40,063 nt of DNA, taken from NCBI GenBank assembly GCA_938015575.1, contig CALLPT010000253.1, positions 1 to 40,063 on the forward strand, read 5' to 3'. This DNA comes from an uncultured Acidimicrobiales bacterium (GTDB taxonomy: Bacteria > Actinomycetota > Acidimicrobiia > Acidimicrobiales > UBA10347). The first letter of the stretch is position 1, and every line of letters starts with the position of its first letter. Positions 17,158-26,987 of the stretch are shown in pieces. The translations under genes were made by a program, and so were the position numbers. Below the pieces are notes generated by a model that saw only the letters and a list, made by a program, of their open reading frames with translations, was not told where the DNA came from and ran no database searches.

Positions 17158-18023
17158 CAGCCCTTGGTACCACCCAAAGACAGTCCGCCAATGAACTGGC
17201 GTCGCAAAATGAGATAGATGATGAGCGTCGGGAGCACCACGATGAGCGAACCTGCCGCAACGACGTTCTCGTCGGTGAAGAACTCGCCGCTCAGATTTCT
17301 CAACGACGAGGTAATCGGTAGGTCGTCGCCCTGTTGGATCAGCGCCACGGCCCAGAAGTAGTCGTTGTAGATCCAGGCGAACTCGAGCGTCGCCAGCGCC
17401 GCCAACGCAGGGCGGGTCAGTGGCATCACGATCTGCCAGTACTGGCGCCAGACGCTTGCACCGTCGACCATCGCGGCCTCGTTGAGTTCCTTGGGCAAGG
17501 TCTTCATGTAGTTCGCGAGCACGAACGTGCAGAAGCCCGACTGGAACGCGGTGTTGATCAGGATCAGACCGATCAGGCTCCCTCGGAGCTCACCACTGTT
17601 CGAGATGAACGGGATCTCCGGCAGCGGTATCCGCAGATAGATCTGAAACAGCGGCTGGATGATTGCTTGGGGCGGCAAGAGATTGCCGGCGGTGAACAAC
17701 ATGAGCAAGGCAATGTTGAACCGCCAGCTGAAGCGACTCACCGCGAACGCAACCATCGACGAGAAAAGCAGCGTCAGCGCGACCGCGGGTACAACCAGTG
17801 CGATCGTGACGATGAAGTGCTGACCCATTTCGCCGCGGTCCCACGCATTGCGGAAGTTGTCCAGGCTCATCGAGTCGGGCCACGAGAAGAAGCCGTCGAT
17901 CGATGTCTCGGCGTAGGGGCGGAACGAGGTGAACACCATGCCAACGAGCGGGACCAGCCACAGGACGGCCAGGGCGATCAGGAAGACGTGGGCCAGGACG
18001 CGCGGCCAACGCTTGACCGTCAT
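17157..18023 (-). CDS. Carbohydrate ABC transporter permease (MalG-type)
   Basis: LNEAAMVDGASVWRQYWQIVMPLTRPALAALATLEFAW EAA loop; start at internal MTVKRWPRV. Confidence 0.9.
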   Translation of the reverse strand: MTVKRWPRVLAHVFLIALAVLWLVPLVGMVFTSFRPYAETSIDGFFSWPDSMSLDNFRNAWDRGEMGQHFIVTIALVVPAVALTLLFSSMVAFAVSRFSWRFNIALLMLFTAGNLLPPQAIIQPLFQIYLRIPLPEIPFISNSGELRGSLIGLILINTAFQSGFCTFVLANYMKTLPKELNEAAMVDGASVWRQYWQIVMPLTRPALAALATLEFAWIYNDYFWAVALIQQGDDLPITSSLRNLSGEFFTDENVVAAGSLIVVLPTLIIYLILRRQFIGGLSLGGTKG

Positions 18024-19030
18024 TGGTCTTCCTCGCCGAAGGCGTTGCGCAGATAGATGATCGCGAACGCAAAGCACACGAGCAGCAGCATCACGCCATA
18101 GGCCGAACCGCGGCCGACATTGCCGGACTCGCCCAAAATGTTGTCGGTCACCAGGATCGACAACACGTCAGTGCCAATGGGGTTGTTCAGCACATCGATG
18201 ATGTCGAAGACCCGAAGCGACGTGATCACCGTGATGACCATGATCACGATGTTCACCGGCCGCATCGCGGGGAAGATGACCTGGCGAAACACCTGCCACT
18301 CGTTGGCGCCGTCGATGGCTGCGGCTTCGCGCAGGTTTGGATCGACCGATTTGAGTCCCGCGAGATAGAGGACCATGACGTAGCCGACGTGTACCCAGAT
18401 CATCGCGGCGATCAGCGCCATGAAGTTCTTGGACAGGCCGTACTCGCTGGTGATCGGGATCAAGAAGTCGGGATTGCCGAGCCAGTCGATCTGATTGCCC
18501 GGGTCGGTACGCCCGAGGACGCTGTTGAGAATGCCCTGGCCGGGCGAATACATGACACTTCGCCAAATGAAGCCAACCACGGCAAGCGAGAGCACGACCG
18601 GCGTGTAGAAGATGCTCTGATAGATCGCCGAGCCCTTGAGATTTCGATCCAGGATGTACGCGATCAACATGCCCATGGGCGTGCCGATCGCGAACAAAGC
18701 GACCATGACCCACAGGTTGTTGAACAGCGACTCATAGAGGTCTTTTTCGAAGACCGTGAACAGCTGCTCGTAGTTGCGGAACCCGACCCATTTGAGCGAG
18801 CTCCAACGGACGCCGTTCCAGTTGGTGAACGACAAGATGAAGGTGCCGATGGCCGGGATCCACACCAGCGCGATGTGGAGGAACGACGGCACGGCCGTCA
18901 TGAGGGTCAGTGTGCGTCGATCGCTTCCGGTCAGCAGAGAATGAGAACGCCGGCCCTCCTCACCTTCGCGAGGAGTGACCGGCGTTGTCACATCGTGATC
19001 GGTTGCGGTGACGGATTCGTCAAGAGACAT
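18020..19030 (-). CDS. Carbohydrate ABC transporter permease (MalF-type)
   Basis: LREAAAIDGANEWQVFRQVIFPAMRPVNIVIMVITVITSLRVFD EAA loop. Confidence 0.9.
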   Translation of the reverse strand: MSLDESVTATDHDVTTPVTPREGEEGRRSHSLLTGSDRRTLTLMTAVPSFLHIALVWIPAIGTFILSFTNWNGVRWSSLKWVGFRNYEQLFTVFEKDLYESLFNNLWVMVALFAIGTPMGMLIAYILDRNLKGSAIYQSIFYTPVVLSLAVVGFIWRSVMYSPGQGILNSVLGRTDPGNQIDWLGNPDFLIPITSEYGLSKNFMALIAAMIWVHVGYVMVLYLAGLKSVDPNLREAAAIDGANEWQVFRQVIFPAMRPVNIVIMVITVITSLRVFDIIDVLNNPIGTDVLSILVTDNILGESGNVGRGSAYGVMLLLVCFAFAIIYLRNAFGEEDQ

Positions 19031-19049
19031 CGTCAGTCACCGTGCCACA

Positions 19050-20384
19050 TCAGCTGTAGTCAGCGAAGATGGCGACCTTCTTCTCCTCGAGATCTGCGAG
19101 CAGGCCGTCGACCTTGCTCGGATCCTCGATGAACTCAGCGAACATGTTGCCGCACTCGCCGGCGAAGTCCGGAATGGTGTCACGGTCGAGGAACTGCGAG
19201 ATGCCGGTCGCCGAGCCTGCGAGCGCAGCGGACTTCTTCTGCAGGTCGTTGTAGACCGAGGTGTTTGCACCGGAGTTCGAGGCGACCACGCTTGGGTCTT
19301 CGCTCAGGTAGGCGTCTTGGGCGGCAGCCGTCGACATGTGGAGCAGGAGTTCCTTGGCCGCAGCGGCGTTCTTCGGTTCCGCGATCATCTGGAAGCCATC
19401 GATCGGTGCGTCGAGGGCACCTGCGCCGATGGCTGGGTCGATCTCGGGGAAGTTGAAGAAGTCCATGTCAGCAGCGAGTGCTTCGCTGGCGCTGGCGGCG
19501 AAGGTGCCGAGCAGGTACATGCCGCATTCGCCGGTTTCGAGGGCGGCGGCGCCTTCTTGCCAGGTGCGACCGTTGGCACCGGTCTGGTGATACGGAAGCA
19601 GGCTTTCCCAGGTGGTGAACACGTTGCGGACACGTTCGTCGGTCCACTCGTGCTTGCCGCCCATCAGATCGATGTGGAAGTCGTAGCCGTTGATGCGCAT
19701 GTTCAGGATGTCGAACGTGCCCATGATCGGCCACTGGCCGTCGTTGGCGAACACGAACGGCGTAATGCCATCAGAAGCCATGTCGTCGGCCAGGCCGAGG
19801 AGCTCGTCGACGTTCGAGGGCTCGGAGTAGCCCTTTTCGGCGAACAGGCTCTTCGAGTAGTTGACCGCCCACGTGTAGTACGAGGTCGGCATGAAGTACT
19901 GCTTGCCATCGGTGGCGGTCGAAGCGGCGAGGAAGCCAGCGCCGAGGCCGTCGACCTGATCCCACACATCGCTGATGTCGCCCAGCAGGCCCTGGTCAGC
20001 GAAGAACTTGTTACGGAAACCAGCGAACCAGGCGAGGACGTCGTCTTCGCCAGCCTGCAGGATTGCGTTGATGTTCTCTTGGTAGGTGTTGTGGTCGAGC
20101 GTGTTGATCGTGACTTCGACATCTTCGTTCGGGAACGAAGCAACCACGGCCGCAAGACCAGCCTGGGGTGCCGGGTCACTTGCGTTCGAGCCAATGGTGA
20201 GCGCGCCGCCGGCGTCACCGATCGAGCCGGTGAACTCGGTCGCCGCGTCGGAGCCGCAGGACACGCCGATGGCGGATAGGCCAGCCAGAGCGACACCGCC
20301 CTTGAGAACGGTACGGCGGTTCAGGTCACGGGCCCATTCGGCCGGGCTCGGGTACCCGCCAATCTCGGTCTTCCGAGTAGTCAT
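19050..20384 (-). CDS. Carbohydrate ABC transporter substrate-binding protein
   Basis: Signal region DLNRRTVLKGGVALAGLSAIGVSCGSD (Tat-like RR, lipobox Cys), extracellular solute-binding domain. Confidence 0.88.
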   Translation of the reverse strand: MTTRKTEIGGYPSPAEWARDLNRRTVLKGGVALAGLSAIGVSCGSDAATEFTGSIGDAGGALTIGSNASDPAPQAGLAAVVASFPNEDVEVTINTLDHNTYQENINAILQAGEDDVLAWFAGFRNKFFADQGLLGDISDVWDQVDGLGAGFLAASTATDGKQYFMPTSYYTWAVNYSKSLFAEKGYSEPSNVDELLGLADDMASDGITPFVFANDGQWPIMGTFDILNMRINGYDFHIDLMGGKHEWTDERVRNVFTTWESLLPYHQTGANGRTWQEGAAALETGECGMYLLGTFAASASEALAADMDFFNFPEIDPAIGAGALDAPIDGFQMIAEPKNAAAAKELLLHMSTAAAQDAYLSEDPSVVASNSGANTSVYNDLQKKSAALAGSATGISQFLDRDTIPDFAGECGNMFAEFIEDPSKVDGLLADLEEKKVAIFADYS

Positions 20385-20490
20385 AGAAGCATCCCCTCCA
20401 GGATTCGCGGCGCGCACGCCAGTAGATCACCAGAATATTGCCGCTGGGAGCACACCCGTCAAGTCATAGAAGGACCTAATCCGTTCAGTC

Positions 20491-20548
20491 GAACACGTTT
20501 CACCTGCTGGCTTGTTTGCTATCTGTGTTCTTTTGTTCGTAACACGTT
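20491..20548. promoter_or_regulatory. Paired AACACGTT motifs in the divergent sugar ABC/deoR intergenic region (candidate operators)
   Basis: GAACACGTTTC at 20491-20501 and AACACGTTC at 20541-20549, with intervening GTGTTC at 20525-20530. Confidence 0.4.
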
Positions 20549-20555
20549 CTCTGTT

Positions 20556-21404
20556 GTGCGTTTCGTCGCCATGCGTCATGCTGCGGGGATGCCCGCAAGC
20601 CCTGCGAATCGTGCCCGAGTCAGCTCACCCAACCGCCACCAGCGGATTGCCGAGCTGATCCGTGAACGGGGCGAAACTCGGGTCGCCGAACTTGCCGCCG
20701 AGCTCGACGTCAGCGAGATGACCATCCGCCGCGACCTGGACCAGCTCGATCGGCGGGGCATCATCGTGAGAATCCACGGCGGCGCGATGACCCGGCGCGA
20801 CCGAGCAACCAATGAGCCCGACTTCGCGACGAAGCGTCAACGCCAACTGGCCGAAAAGGCCGCCATCGCGGCCGCGGCCTCGCAGCTCGTTCCGAGTGAA
20901 GCGGCCATTGGCATCACGGGCGGCACCACGACCTTCGAGGTAGCCCACTACCTCGATCGAGTAAGTGAACTCACCGTCGTCACCAACAGCCTGGCCGTTC
21001 TTGAGCATCTCGACAGCCTGCATCGGCCGGATATCAGCGTGGTATTGACGGGGGGAAGCCCAACGCGAAGCAACGCATTGGTGGGTCCTGTCGCCGTCAA
21101 CACACTTCGGACATTCAACCTCGACCTGGTGATCATGGGGGTGCACGGCATGGACGAGCTACGCGGCTTCACATCGCCGAACCTGCTCGAAGCCGAGACG
21201 AATCGCGCCTTCATCGAAGCGGCGCAGCGCCTCATCGTCGTTGCCGACCACAGCAAGTGGGGCACGTCCGGTCTCACCACGGTTGCACCGCTCGATGCAG
21301 CAGACTTGCTCATCACCGATGAAGGTCTCGGCGCCGAGGCGACCTCGGTCCTGAGCGAGCATGTCCCAGAAGTCACGATCGTCGCTCCATCGCTGTCAGC
21401 CTGA
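20556..21404 (+). CDS. DeoR-family transcriptional regulator
   Basis: RHQRIAELIRERGETRVAELAAELDVSEMTIRRDLDQLDRRGIIVRIHGGA; DeoRC sensor domain. Start codon uncertain (20556 GTG, 20571 or 20589 ATG). Confidence 0.9.
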   Translation: MRFVAMRHAAGMPASPANRARVSSPNRHQRIAELIRERGETRVAELAAELDVSEMTIRRDLDQLDRRGIIVRIHGGAMTRRDRATNEPDFATKRQRQLAEKAAIAAAASQLVPSEAAIGITGGTTTFEVAHYLDRVSELTVVTNSLAVLEHLDSLHRPDISVVLTGGSPTRSNALVGPVAVNTLRTFNLDLVIMGVHGMDELRGFTSPNLLEAETNRAFIEAAQRLIVVADHSKWGTSGLTTVAPLDAADLLITDEGLGAEATSVLSEHVPEVTIVAPSLSA

Positions 21405-21470
21405 CCGTCAATCTTGTGCTTCGGAGCACGAACGGTCGCACGTTTGCGGGTGTTCGGAATTTGGAAACAG

Positions 21471-21484
21471 GTTCGAAATCGAAC
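21471..21484. promoter_or_regulatory. Perfect inverted repeat GTTCGA-AA-TCGAAC upstream of the Rieske-ThDP gene
   Basis: gttcgaaatcgaac read directly; about 105 bp upstream of ATG 21589. Confidence 0.4.
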
Positions 21485-21588
21485 GATTTGCGCCTTTCTG
21501 ATCGCAGGTTGGCGAGCGGAACTGCGAGACACCGGGGTGTGGTAGGCACTTCCGGGAACGAACGAGCCGGCGAAGGGGTTCCGCCACT

Positions 21589-23574
21589 ATGACCTACTCC
21601 AGTGATCCATCCAACGATCCCGTCGACGTGCCCGAGGGCGAGTTCGACTGGCATCGGGCGCTCGGCCACGATGAGCTGCCACAAGGACGAGTCACCGCCG
21701 TCAGCATTGGCCACCGATCACTGTGTGTCACCAACGTCGACGGCACCTACGGGGCGATGGACAATGCGTGTCCGCACCAAGGCGGCCCGCTCGGCGAGGG
21801 CTCGATCGAGAAGGGATGGTTGCGCTGTCCCTGGCACGGCTACGACTACTCCCCTTGTAATGGCCGCCCACCCGAGGGCTTCAGCGATGCACCACAGGCG
21901 TATGCCGTCGACGTACGAGAAGACGGCGTCTGGGTGGCGTTGCCACCGGAACCAGCGCCCGAACGCACTGTTTCGAACGTGCTCGTCGACACGATGACGG
22001 CGTGGGGGGTCGACACCGTGTTCGGGATGGTCGGCCACTCCAACCTCGGCTTCGCCGACGCAATGCGCCAGGCCGAAGCTGCCGGCCGACTGCGCTACTT
22101 CGGCATCCGCCACGAAGGCGCCGCCGCGTTCGCCGCGAGCGCCTACGGCAAGCTCACCGGGCGACTCGCCGGGTGCTTCGGCATCGCCGGTCCCGGATCG
22201 ACCAACCTCTTGACCGGGCTCTACGACGCCAAGGTCGACCGCTCCCCTGTCCTGGCCATCTCGGGCCAGGTCCCTTCGAAGTCGGTGGGCCGCGGCGCGT
22301 TCCAAGATCTCGACCTCGAGGCAGCCTTTTCCGACGTCGCGGCCTTTACCCAAACCGTGCTCGCCGGCGCGGACCCGGCCGAGATCATGACGCTCGCGTG
22401 CAAGACCGCGCTCATCGAGCGCAATGTCGCTCACCTGGTGCTTCCCGACGAAGTGCAGGTCCTGCCTTCGGACATCGAGGCAGGAACGCCGCAGGGACGC
22501 ACCGGCAGCCGCGCCATCGCCGCGCCGAGCGACGTGGTGACCCACGCGGTCGACACGATCGCTTCGGCCGAACGGCCCTTGATCATTGTCGGTGCCGGCG
22601 CCCGTTACGAGATGGACTCAGTGATCGCGCTCGCGGAGAGCATCGGCGCTCCGATCGCAACGACGTTCAAGGGCAAGGGCCTGGTGTCGGATCACCACGA
22701 GCTCGGGTGTGGCGTACTCGGCCGATCGGGCACCCCGATCGCGAGCTGGTTCATGAACGAGAGCGACCTCATTGTTGTGTTCGGTGCCTCGTTCGCGAAC
22801 CACACCGGCATTGCCGACTACAAGCCGATTATCCAGGTCGATGACGACCCGATGGCGCTCGGTCGCTTCCACGCCGTCGAGATTCCCGTTCAGGGCAATG
22901 TTGCGGTCACCGCCGATGCGTTTCGGGCGGGGCTGGCGTCACGCGATCAGGCGTGCATCGACCACCGCGCTGAGGTCGCTGAACGCTGGGCGATTTGGCG
23001 GGCCGAAAAAGCTTCGCGCCTGCCCGATGATCGCGGCGAGGGAGTCAACGCGGCGTCGCTCTTCGACGCCATGTCACGACTCGTCCCGAACGACGCGGTC
23101 ATCTGCGTCGATGTCGGCAACAACACCTATTCGTTCGGCCGGTACTTCGAGGCAAGTGACCAAGACGTTCTGATGTCGGGTTATCTGGGATCGATCGGCT
23201 TCGCCTTCCCGGCAGCCTTGGGGGCCTGGGCTGCGGTCGGCGACACCCGACCGATCGTGTCGGTGTCCGGCGACGGCGGGTTCGGCCAGTACGCGATGGA
23301 ATTCACCACCGCGGTCAAGTACGACATGAACATCACCCACGTGCTCATGAACAACAGCCAGCTCGGCAAGATCTCCAAAGAGCAACGCGCCGCGCAGTTC
23401 GACGTGTGGCAGACGAGTCTCGTCAACCCGAGCTTTGCCGAGTTCGCCACCCTTGCTGGCGGTCTCGGGATCCGGGTTGAGTCAGCCGATCAGCTCGATG
23501 AGGCACTCGGGCGAGCCTTGGCGCACGATGGCCCCGCGCTCGTCGAGGTGATCACCGATGCCGCGTTGTTGTGA
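21589..23574 (+). CDS. Fusion of N-terminal Rieske 2Fe-2S domain to a ThDP-dependent (acetolactate synthase/pyruvate oxidase-like) enzyme
   Basis: Rieske CPHQGGPLGEGSIEKGWLRCPWHGYDYS followed by ThDP-enzyme domains with FGMVGHSNLG...IRHEGAAAFAASAYGKLTG and GDGGFGQYAMEFTTAVKYDMNITHVLMNNSQLG. Confidence 0.88.
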   Translation: MTYSSDPSNDPVDVPEGEFDWHRALGHDELPQGRVTAVSIGHRSLCVTNVDGTYGAMDNACPHQGGPLGEGSIEKGWLRCPWHGYDYSPCNGRPPEGFSDAPQAYAVDVREDGVWVALPPEPAPERTVSNVLVDTMTAWGVDTVFGMVGHSNLGFADAMRQAEAAGRLRYFGIRHEGAAAFAASAYGKLTGRLAGCFGIAGPGSTNLLTGLYDAKVDRSPVLAISGQVPSKSVGRGAFQDLDLEAAFSDVAAFTQTVLAGADPAEIMTLACKTALIERNVAHLVLPDEVQVLPSDIEAGTPQGRTGSRAIAAPSDVVTHAVDTIASAERPLIIVGAGARYEMDSVIALAESIGAPIATTFKGKGLVSDHHELGCGVLGRSGTPIASWFMNESDLIVVFGASFANHTGIADYKPIIQVDDDPMALGRFHAVEIPVQGNVAVTADAFRAGLASRDQACIDHRAEVAERWAIWRAEKASRLPDDRGEGVNAASLFDAMSRLVPNDAVICVDVGNNTYSFGRYFEASDQDVLMSGYLGSIGFAFPAALGAWAAVGDTRPIVSVSGDGGFGQYAMEFTTAVKYDMNITHVLMNNSQLGKISKEQRAAQFDVWQTSLVNPSFAEFATLAGGLGIRVESADQLDEALGRALAHDGPALVEVITDAALL

Positions 23575-24355
23575 TCTCGCGAACCGGGGATTGGCGGAAC
23601 AGCTGGTCCGGCGATGGGGTGACCCCGAGTCCGTCATAGACCGATGCGGGCACCGAAATGTCGCCGACGAAGAGTCGGCCTACGTCAGGTCGCGATCGGA
23701 GCCCGCGCTTGGGCAGGGCGAGCGTGAGCGTCACATCGGCTCGCACCTGCACGCCGGGCACAGCGCCAGTCGACGTGTCCACGCCGCTCGGAACATCGAG
23801 CGAGATCACCGGCACCGATGCTGCCCCGATGGCTTCGATGAGTTCGGCCGACCGGCCTCGTGGCGCACCTCGCAAGCTGTAGCCGATCAGGGCATCGACG
23901 ACGAGGTCCGCGTGGGCAATGGCCGAAAGCCCATCGACGACGGGCACACCGAGACGTTGCACGATGTCGAGCTGGTGTGCGGGCACGCCGCGAAACGACG
24001 CGGCCGGCTTCGACAAGGCAACGCTCACCGTGACGCCGGCATTGGCCAGGTGGCGAGCAGCGACCAATCCTCCGCCGCCATTGCCGCCCGTACCAGCAAC
24101 GACCACAGCCCGTTCCGGGTTCCAGAGTGTCAACGCGACCCGGGCCAGATTCCGACCGGCGTTCTCCATCATCTGCACGAGCTCGATGTGCAAGTCCTCG
24201 ACCATGACCCGATCGACTTCGACCATCTGTTCAGTGCTCAGCCAGGCAATGTCCTCGGCGTCGATCGTCGGCCACGGTACGGAACGCTCGTGGGGCGAGG
24301 TCGTGCCAGATTCCATGACGCCATTGTCGTTGTTTCGAACGACCGAGGCGGGCAC
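23552..24355 (-). CDS. nnrE: NAD(P)H-hydrate epimerase (YjeF_N)
   Basis: MVEDLHIELVQMMENAGRNLARVAL, VVVAGTGGNGGGGLVAARHLANAG, SLDVPSGVDTSTG. No C-terminal ADP-dependent dehydratase domain. Confidence 0.88.
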   Translation of the reverse strand: MPASVVRNNDNGVMESGTTSPHERSVPWPTIDAEDIAWLSTEQMVEVDRVMVEDLHIELVQMMENAGRNLARVALTLWNPERAVVVAGTGGNGGGGLVAARHLANAGVTVSVALSKPAASFRGVPAHQLDIVQRLGVPVVDGLSAIAHADLVVDALIGYSLRGAPRGRSAELIEAIGAASVPVISLDVPSGVDTSTGAVPGVQVRADVTLTLALPKRGLRSRPDVGRLFVGDISVPASVYDGLGVTPSPDQLFRQSPVREITTTRHR

Positions 24356-24360
24356 CGGTC

Positions 24361-25620
24361 ATGAGCGGCGGCATCGCGATCATCGGCGCGATCGTCGTTG
24401 GCTTTGCCCTCGTGTCCGGGCGGGTGGGCCCATCGGTGATCAGCAGCCCGATGATCTTCGTCGCGGCAGGTCTCATCACGGGCGACCGGGTCCTCGACAT
24501 CGTCGATCTCGGCCTTGAGCTCGACGCGGTCGATGTCGTGGGCGAAGCGACGCTTGGCGTGCTTCTGTTCGCCGACGCCAGCCGAATCAATCTGCGCGCG
24601 CTTCGCCATGAATACATGCTTCCCGCGCGACTGCTGGGCATCGGCCTGCCCCTAACCGTTGCGGCAACCACCGGCGTCTTGTCCCTGCTCATCGACGGGA
24701 TCGATGTGTGGCACGCCGCGCTCATCGCGGCGATCTTGAGTCCGACCGACGCCGCGCTCGGCCAAGAGGTAGTCAGCGACTCCAGTGTGCCGGCGCGTAT
24801 TCGTCAGGGACTGACGGTCGAGTCAGGACTGAATGACGGCCTCGTCGTACCCGCCGTCGCGCTCTTCTTGGCCTTCGCCGTCGAAGAAGACGATGTCAGC
24901 TCCGCCGGATTCTGGGTTGGGTTCGTCATTCGCCAGATTGGGCTCGGAGTCCTCGTCGGGGTCGTCATTGGAGCGGTCGGTGCTTACTTGTTGAACCGGT
25001 CCGAGCGATCCCGCAGTCTCGACGGCGTGTGGGGTCAGCTCGCCGTCCTCGCGCTGGCGATTACGACCCTGGCGGCGACGATCGAAGCCGGCGGCAACGG
25101 GTTCATCGCGGCCTTCGTCGCCGGGCTGGCGTTTGGCCACATTTCGGACCATGCCGAGCACCTGGGCGAGTTCACCGAAGACACGGCGCAGCTTGCGGCC
25201 GCGATCTCGTTCTTCTTGTTCGGGAACCTGCTGTTGGGTCCTGCCTTGGATCACTTCAACCTTGCCGTGATCCTGTGCGCACTGGCCGTGCTCACCCTCG
25301 CTCGCATGATTCCGGTGGCGGTTGCCATGATCGGCACCGGCGCAGCCTTTGCCACTCGGGCCTTCGTCGGCTGGTTCGGGCCACGAGGACTCGCCTCGAT
25401 TCTGTTCGGCCTGCTTCTGCTCGAAGAGGAACTCGAGCAGGCCGACGAACTCTTCGCCGTCGTCGCGTGGACCGTGGCGCTGAGCGTCGTGCTCCATGGC
25501 GCGACCGCCGCTGCGGGCGCCCGCCGGTACGGGGCCTGGTGGAACGACATGCCGCACCATGAGCAGGCGTCGATGCCCGAGTCGGTTTCGGTACAGGAGC
25601 AGCGGCGCCGTCGCGGTTGA
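24361..25620 (+). CDS. Cation:proton antiporter (NhaP/CPA1-like)
   Basis: Multiple TM segments; AAILSPTDAALGQEVVSDSSVPARIRQGLTVESGLNDGLVVPAVALFLAF. Confidence 0.9.
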   Translation: MSGGIAIIGAIVVGFALVSGRVGPSVISSPMIFVAAGLITGDRVLDIVDLGLELDAVDVVGEATLGVLLFADASRINLRALRHEYMLPARLLGIGLPLTVAATTGVLSLLIDGIDVWHAALIAAILSPTDAALGQEVVSDSSVPARIRQGLTVESGLNDGLVVPAVALFLAFAVEEDDVSSAGFWVGFVIRQIGLGVLVGVVIGAVGAYLLNRSERSRSLDGVWGQLAVLALAITTLAATIEAGGNGFIAAFVAGLAFGHISDHAEHLGEFTEDTAQLAAAISFFLFGNLLLGPALDHFNLAVILCALAVLTLARMIPVAVAMIGTGAAFATRAFVGWFGPRGLASILFGLLLLEEELEQADELFAVVAWTVALSVVLHGATAAAGARRYGAWWNDMPHHEQASMPESVSVQEQRRRRG

Positions 25621-25629
25621 TCGTGAACG

Positions 25630-26943
25630 TCAGGTCAAAGGTGTGCAGCTGGAGAACGTGAATCGAGGTTCATCAACAACGAGCGCTACCGAGGGATGCA
25701 TCTCGCGCAACGCTTCGGCGATCCGCGCCGCGGCAGGTGACGAATCGAACTCCGCGACGACGCCGAGGCATTCGCTATCCCCGAGTGCGTAACGGGCCCA
25801 TCGATCTCCGGTCCACTCTCGAAGCAGCTCGGCGATCTCGTCATCGTCGAGTAGCCCCTCGAGCATCCAGCCGAACAGTGCGACGCCCACGCGGCCTTCA
25901 TCGAGAAGTCGCGCTTGTGGCGGGAGCGTCGGGCGATCCTGCGAAACACGATCCTCGCCAGCGAGCCAGCGGTCGGGGTAGATGATCTGCTCCGTCGTCG
26001 TTGGCGGCTGACCCAATAGGTCGCGCAAGCCCTGCGCTCCTCGAGCCTCGTAAGCCGCCGCTGCCATGGCCGGGGCGGTGAAGTACGAGAAGTCGAGCAT
26101 GGCCCCTGGCACTCGACCGGCGATCGCCCCGAGCTCGGCGTCGACAATCGGAAGCTCGGGTTCGATGGCGAGCCGCTCGGCCTCGGGCTGGGTGTCGAGG
26201 TACGCGAACGCGACGAACTGGGCGATGCTCTCGAAGGTCGCCGTGTAGGTCGAAGGGAGCTCGAAACCGCCGCTTCGTCCCGGGCCGGCGACCAGGTCGT
26301 CGTGGCTTCGGTGCAGCGCGTGGACGAGTTCGTGGACCAGGATCACTTTGGTTTCGAGCTCGGTGGCACGCGGTTCGACGATGACGATGAGCCCGTCGTC
26401 GTCTGCATCACAACAGACCCCTCGGATCCGATCCCGCCGTGCTTCGTTCACCGAGTCTCGGTCGACGCCGTCATCGACCAGCTGAAGCAGCTCGAGCACA
26501 CGCCAGTCTTCGTCGGAGAAGATCTCGAGCCCCTCGGCAAACCCCGCACCGATGTCGTCGCTCGACTCGACTCGCACCCGACGCTCGAACACAAGCTCGT
26601 GCAAGTTCTCGACGAATGCGACGAGCGGCACAACTTCGGCCTCGGTGATGGTCCAGCCGTCGCCGGCCACCACAACCGGTGTCGAGTCGGGTGTCGGGGT
26701 TGGCTCAGGCGTCGGGGTTGGCTCCGGTGTCGGGGTCGCGGTAGGACGCGGTGTCGTCGTGGCGGTCGGACGCGGCGTCGGGGCCGCTTCGGAAACCGCC
26801 GTCGCTTGTGGGGTCTCGAACCGGTCACTTGCCGCCTGAGGATCCGTCGTCGTGCAGCCGGCGGCGAGCACCACAAGGGCAAGAAGCGTGGCCCGTACAG
26901 TCCGACCGAATTGTCGGCCCGACTCTTGCCCAAAGATGTGCAC
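25630..26943 (-). CDS. Putative lipoprotein with Pro/Thr-rich linker and HExxH zinc-metallopeptidase-like domain
   Basis: LLALVVLAAGC lipobox, PTPRPTATTTPRPTATPTPEPTPTPEPTPTP linker, VILVHELVHALHRSHDDL motif with downstream ESIAQFVAFAYL. Start at GTG 26943 inferred. Confidence 0.7.
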   Translation of the reverse strand: MHIFGQESGRQFGRTVRATLLALVVLAAGCTTTDPQAASDRFETPQATAVSEAAPTPRPTATTTPRPTATPTPEPTPTPEPTPTPDSTPVVVAGDGWTITEAEVVPLVAFVENLHELVFERRVRVESSDDIGAGFAEGLEIFSDEDWRVLELLQLVDDGVDRDSVNEARRDRIRGVCCDADDDGLIVIVEPRATELETKVILVHELVHALHRSHDDLVAGPGRSGGFELPSTYTATFESIAQFVAFAYLDTQPEAERLAIEPELPIVDAELGAIAGRVPGAMLDFSYFTAPAMAAAAYEARGAQGLRDLLGQPPTTTEQIIYPDRWLAGEDRVSQDRPTLPPQARLLDEGRVGVALFGWMLEGLLDDDEIAELLREWTGDRWARYALGDSECLGVVAEFDSSPAAARIAEALREMHPSVALVVDEPRFTFSSCTPLT

Positions 26944-26987
26944 GTTCCGATGGTCGCGCCGATCTGGGTGCGATGGACCGCGGGCGC

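Noticed and set aside
15736-17217. 493-aa plus-strand ORF antisense to GH36 (and similar long antisense ORFs at 13469-15016 and 35608-37095)
   Set aside because: No recognisable domains; the other strand carries well-supported proteins.
26685-26790. Tandem repeat resembling a CRISPR or minisatellite
   Set aside because: Short GC-rich repeats encode the Pro/Thr-rich linker of the lipoprotein; no spacer structure.
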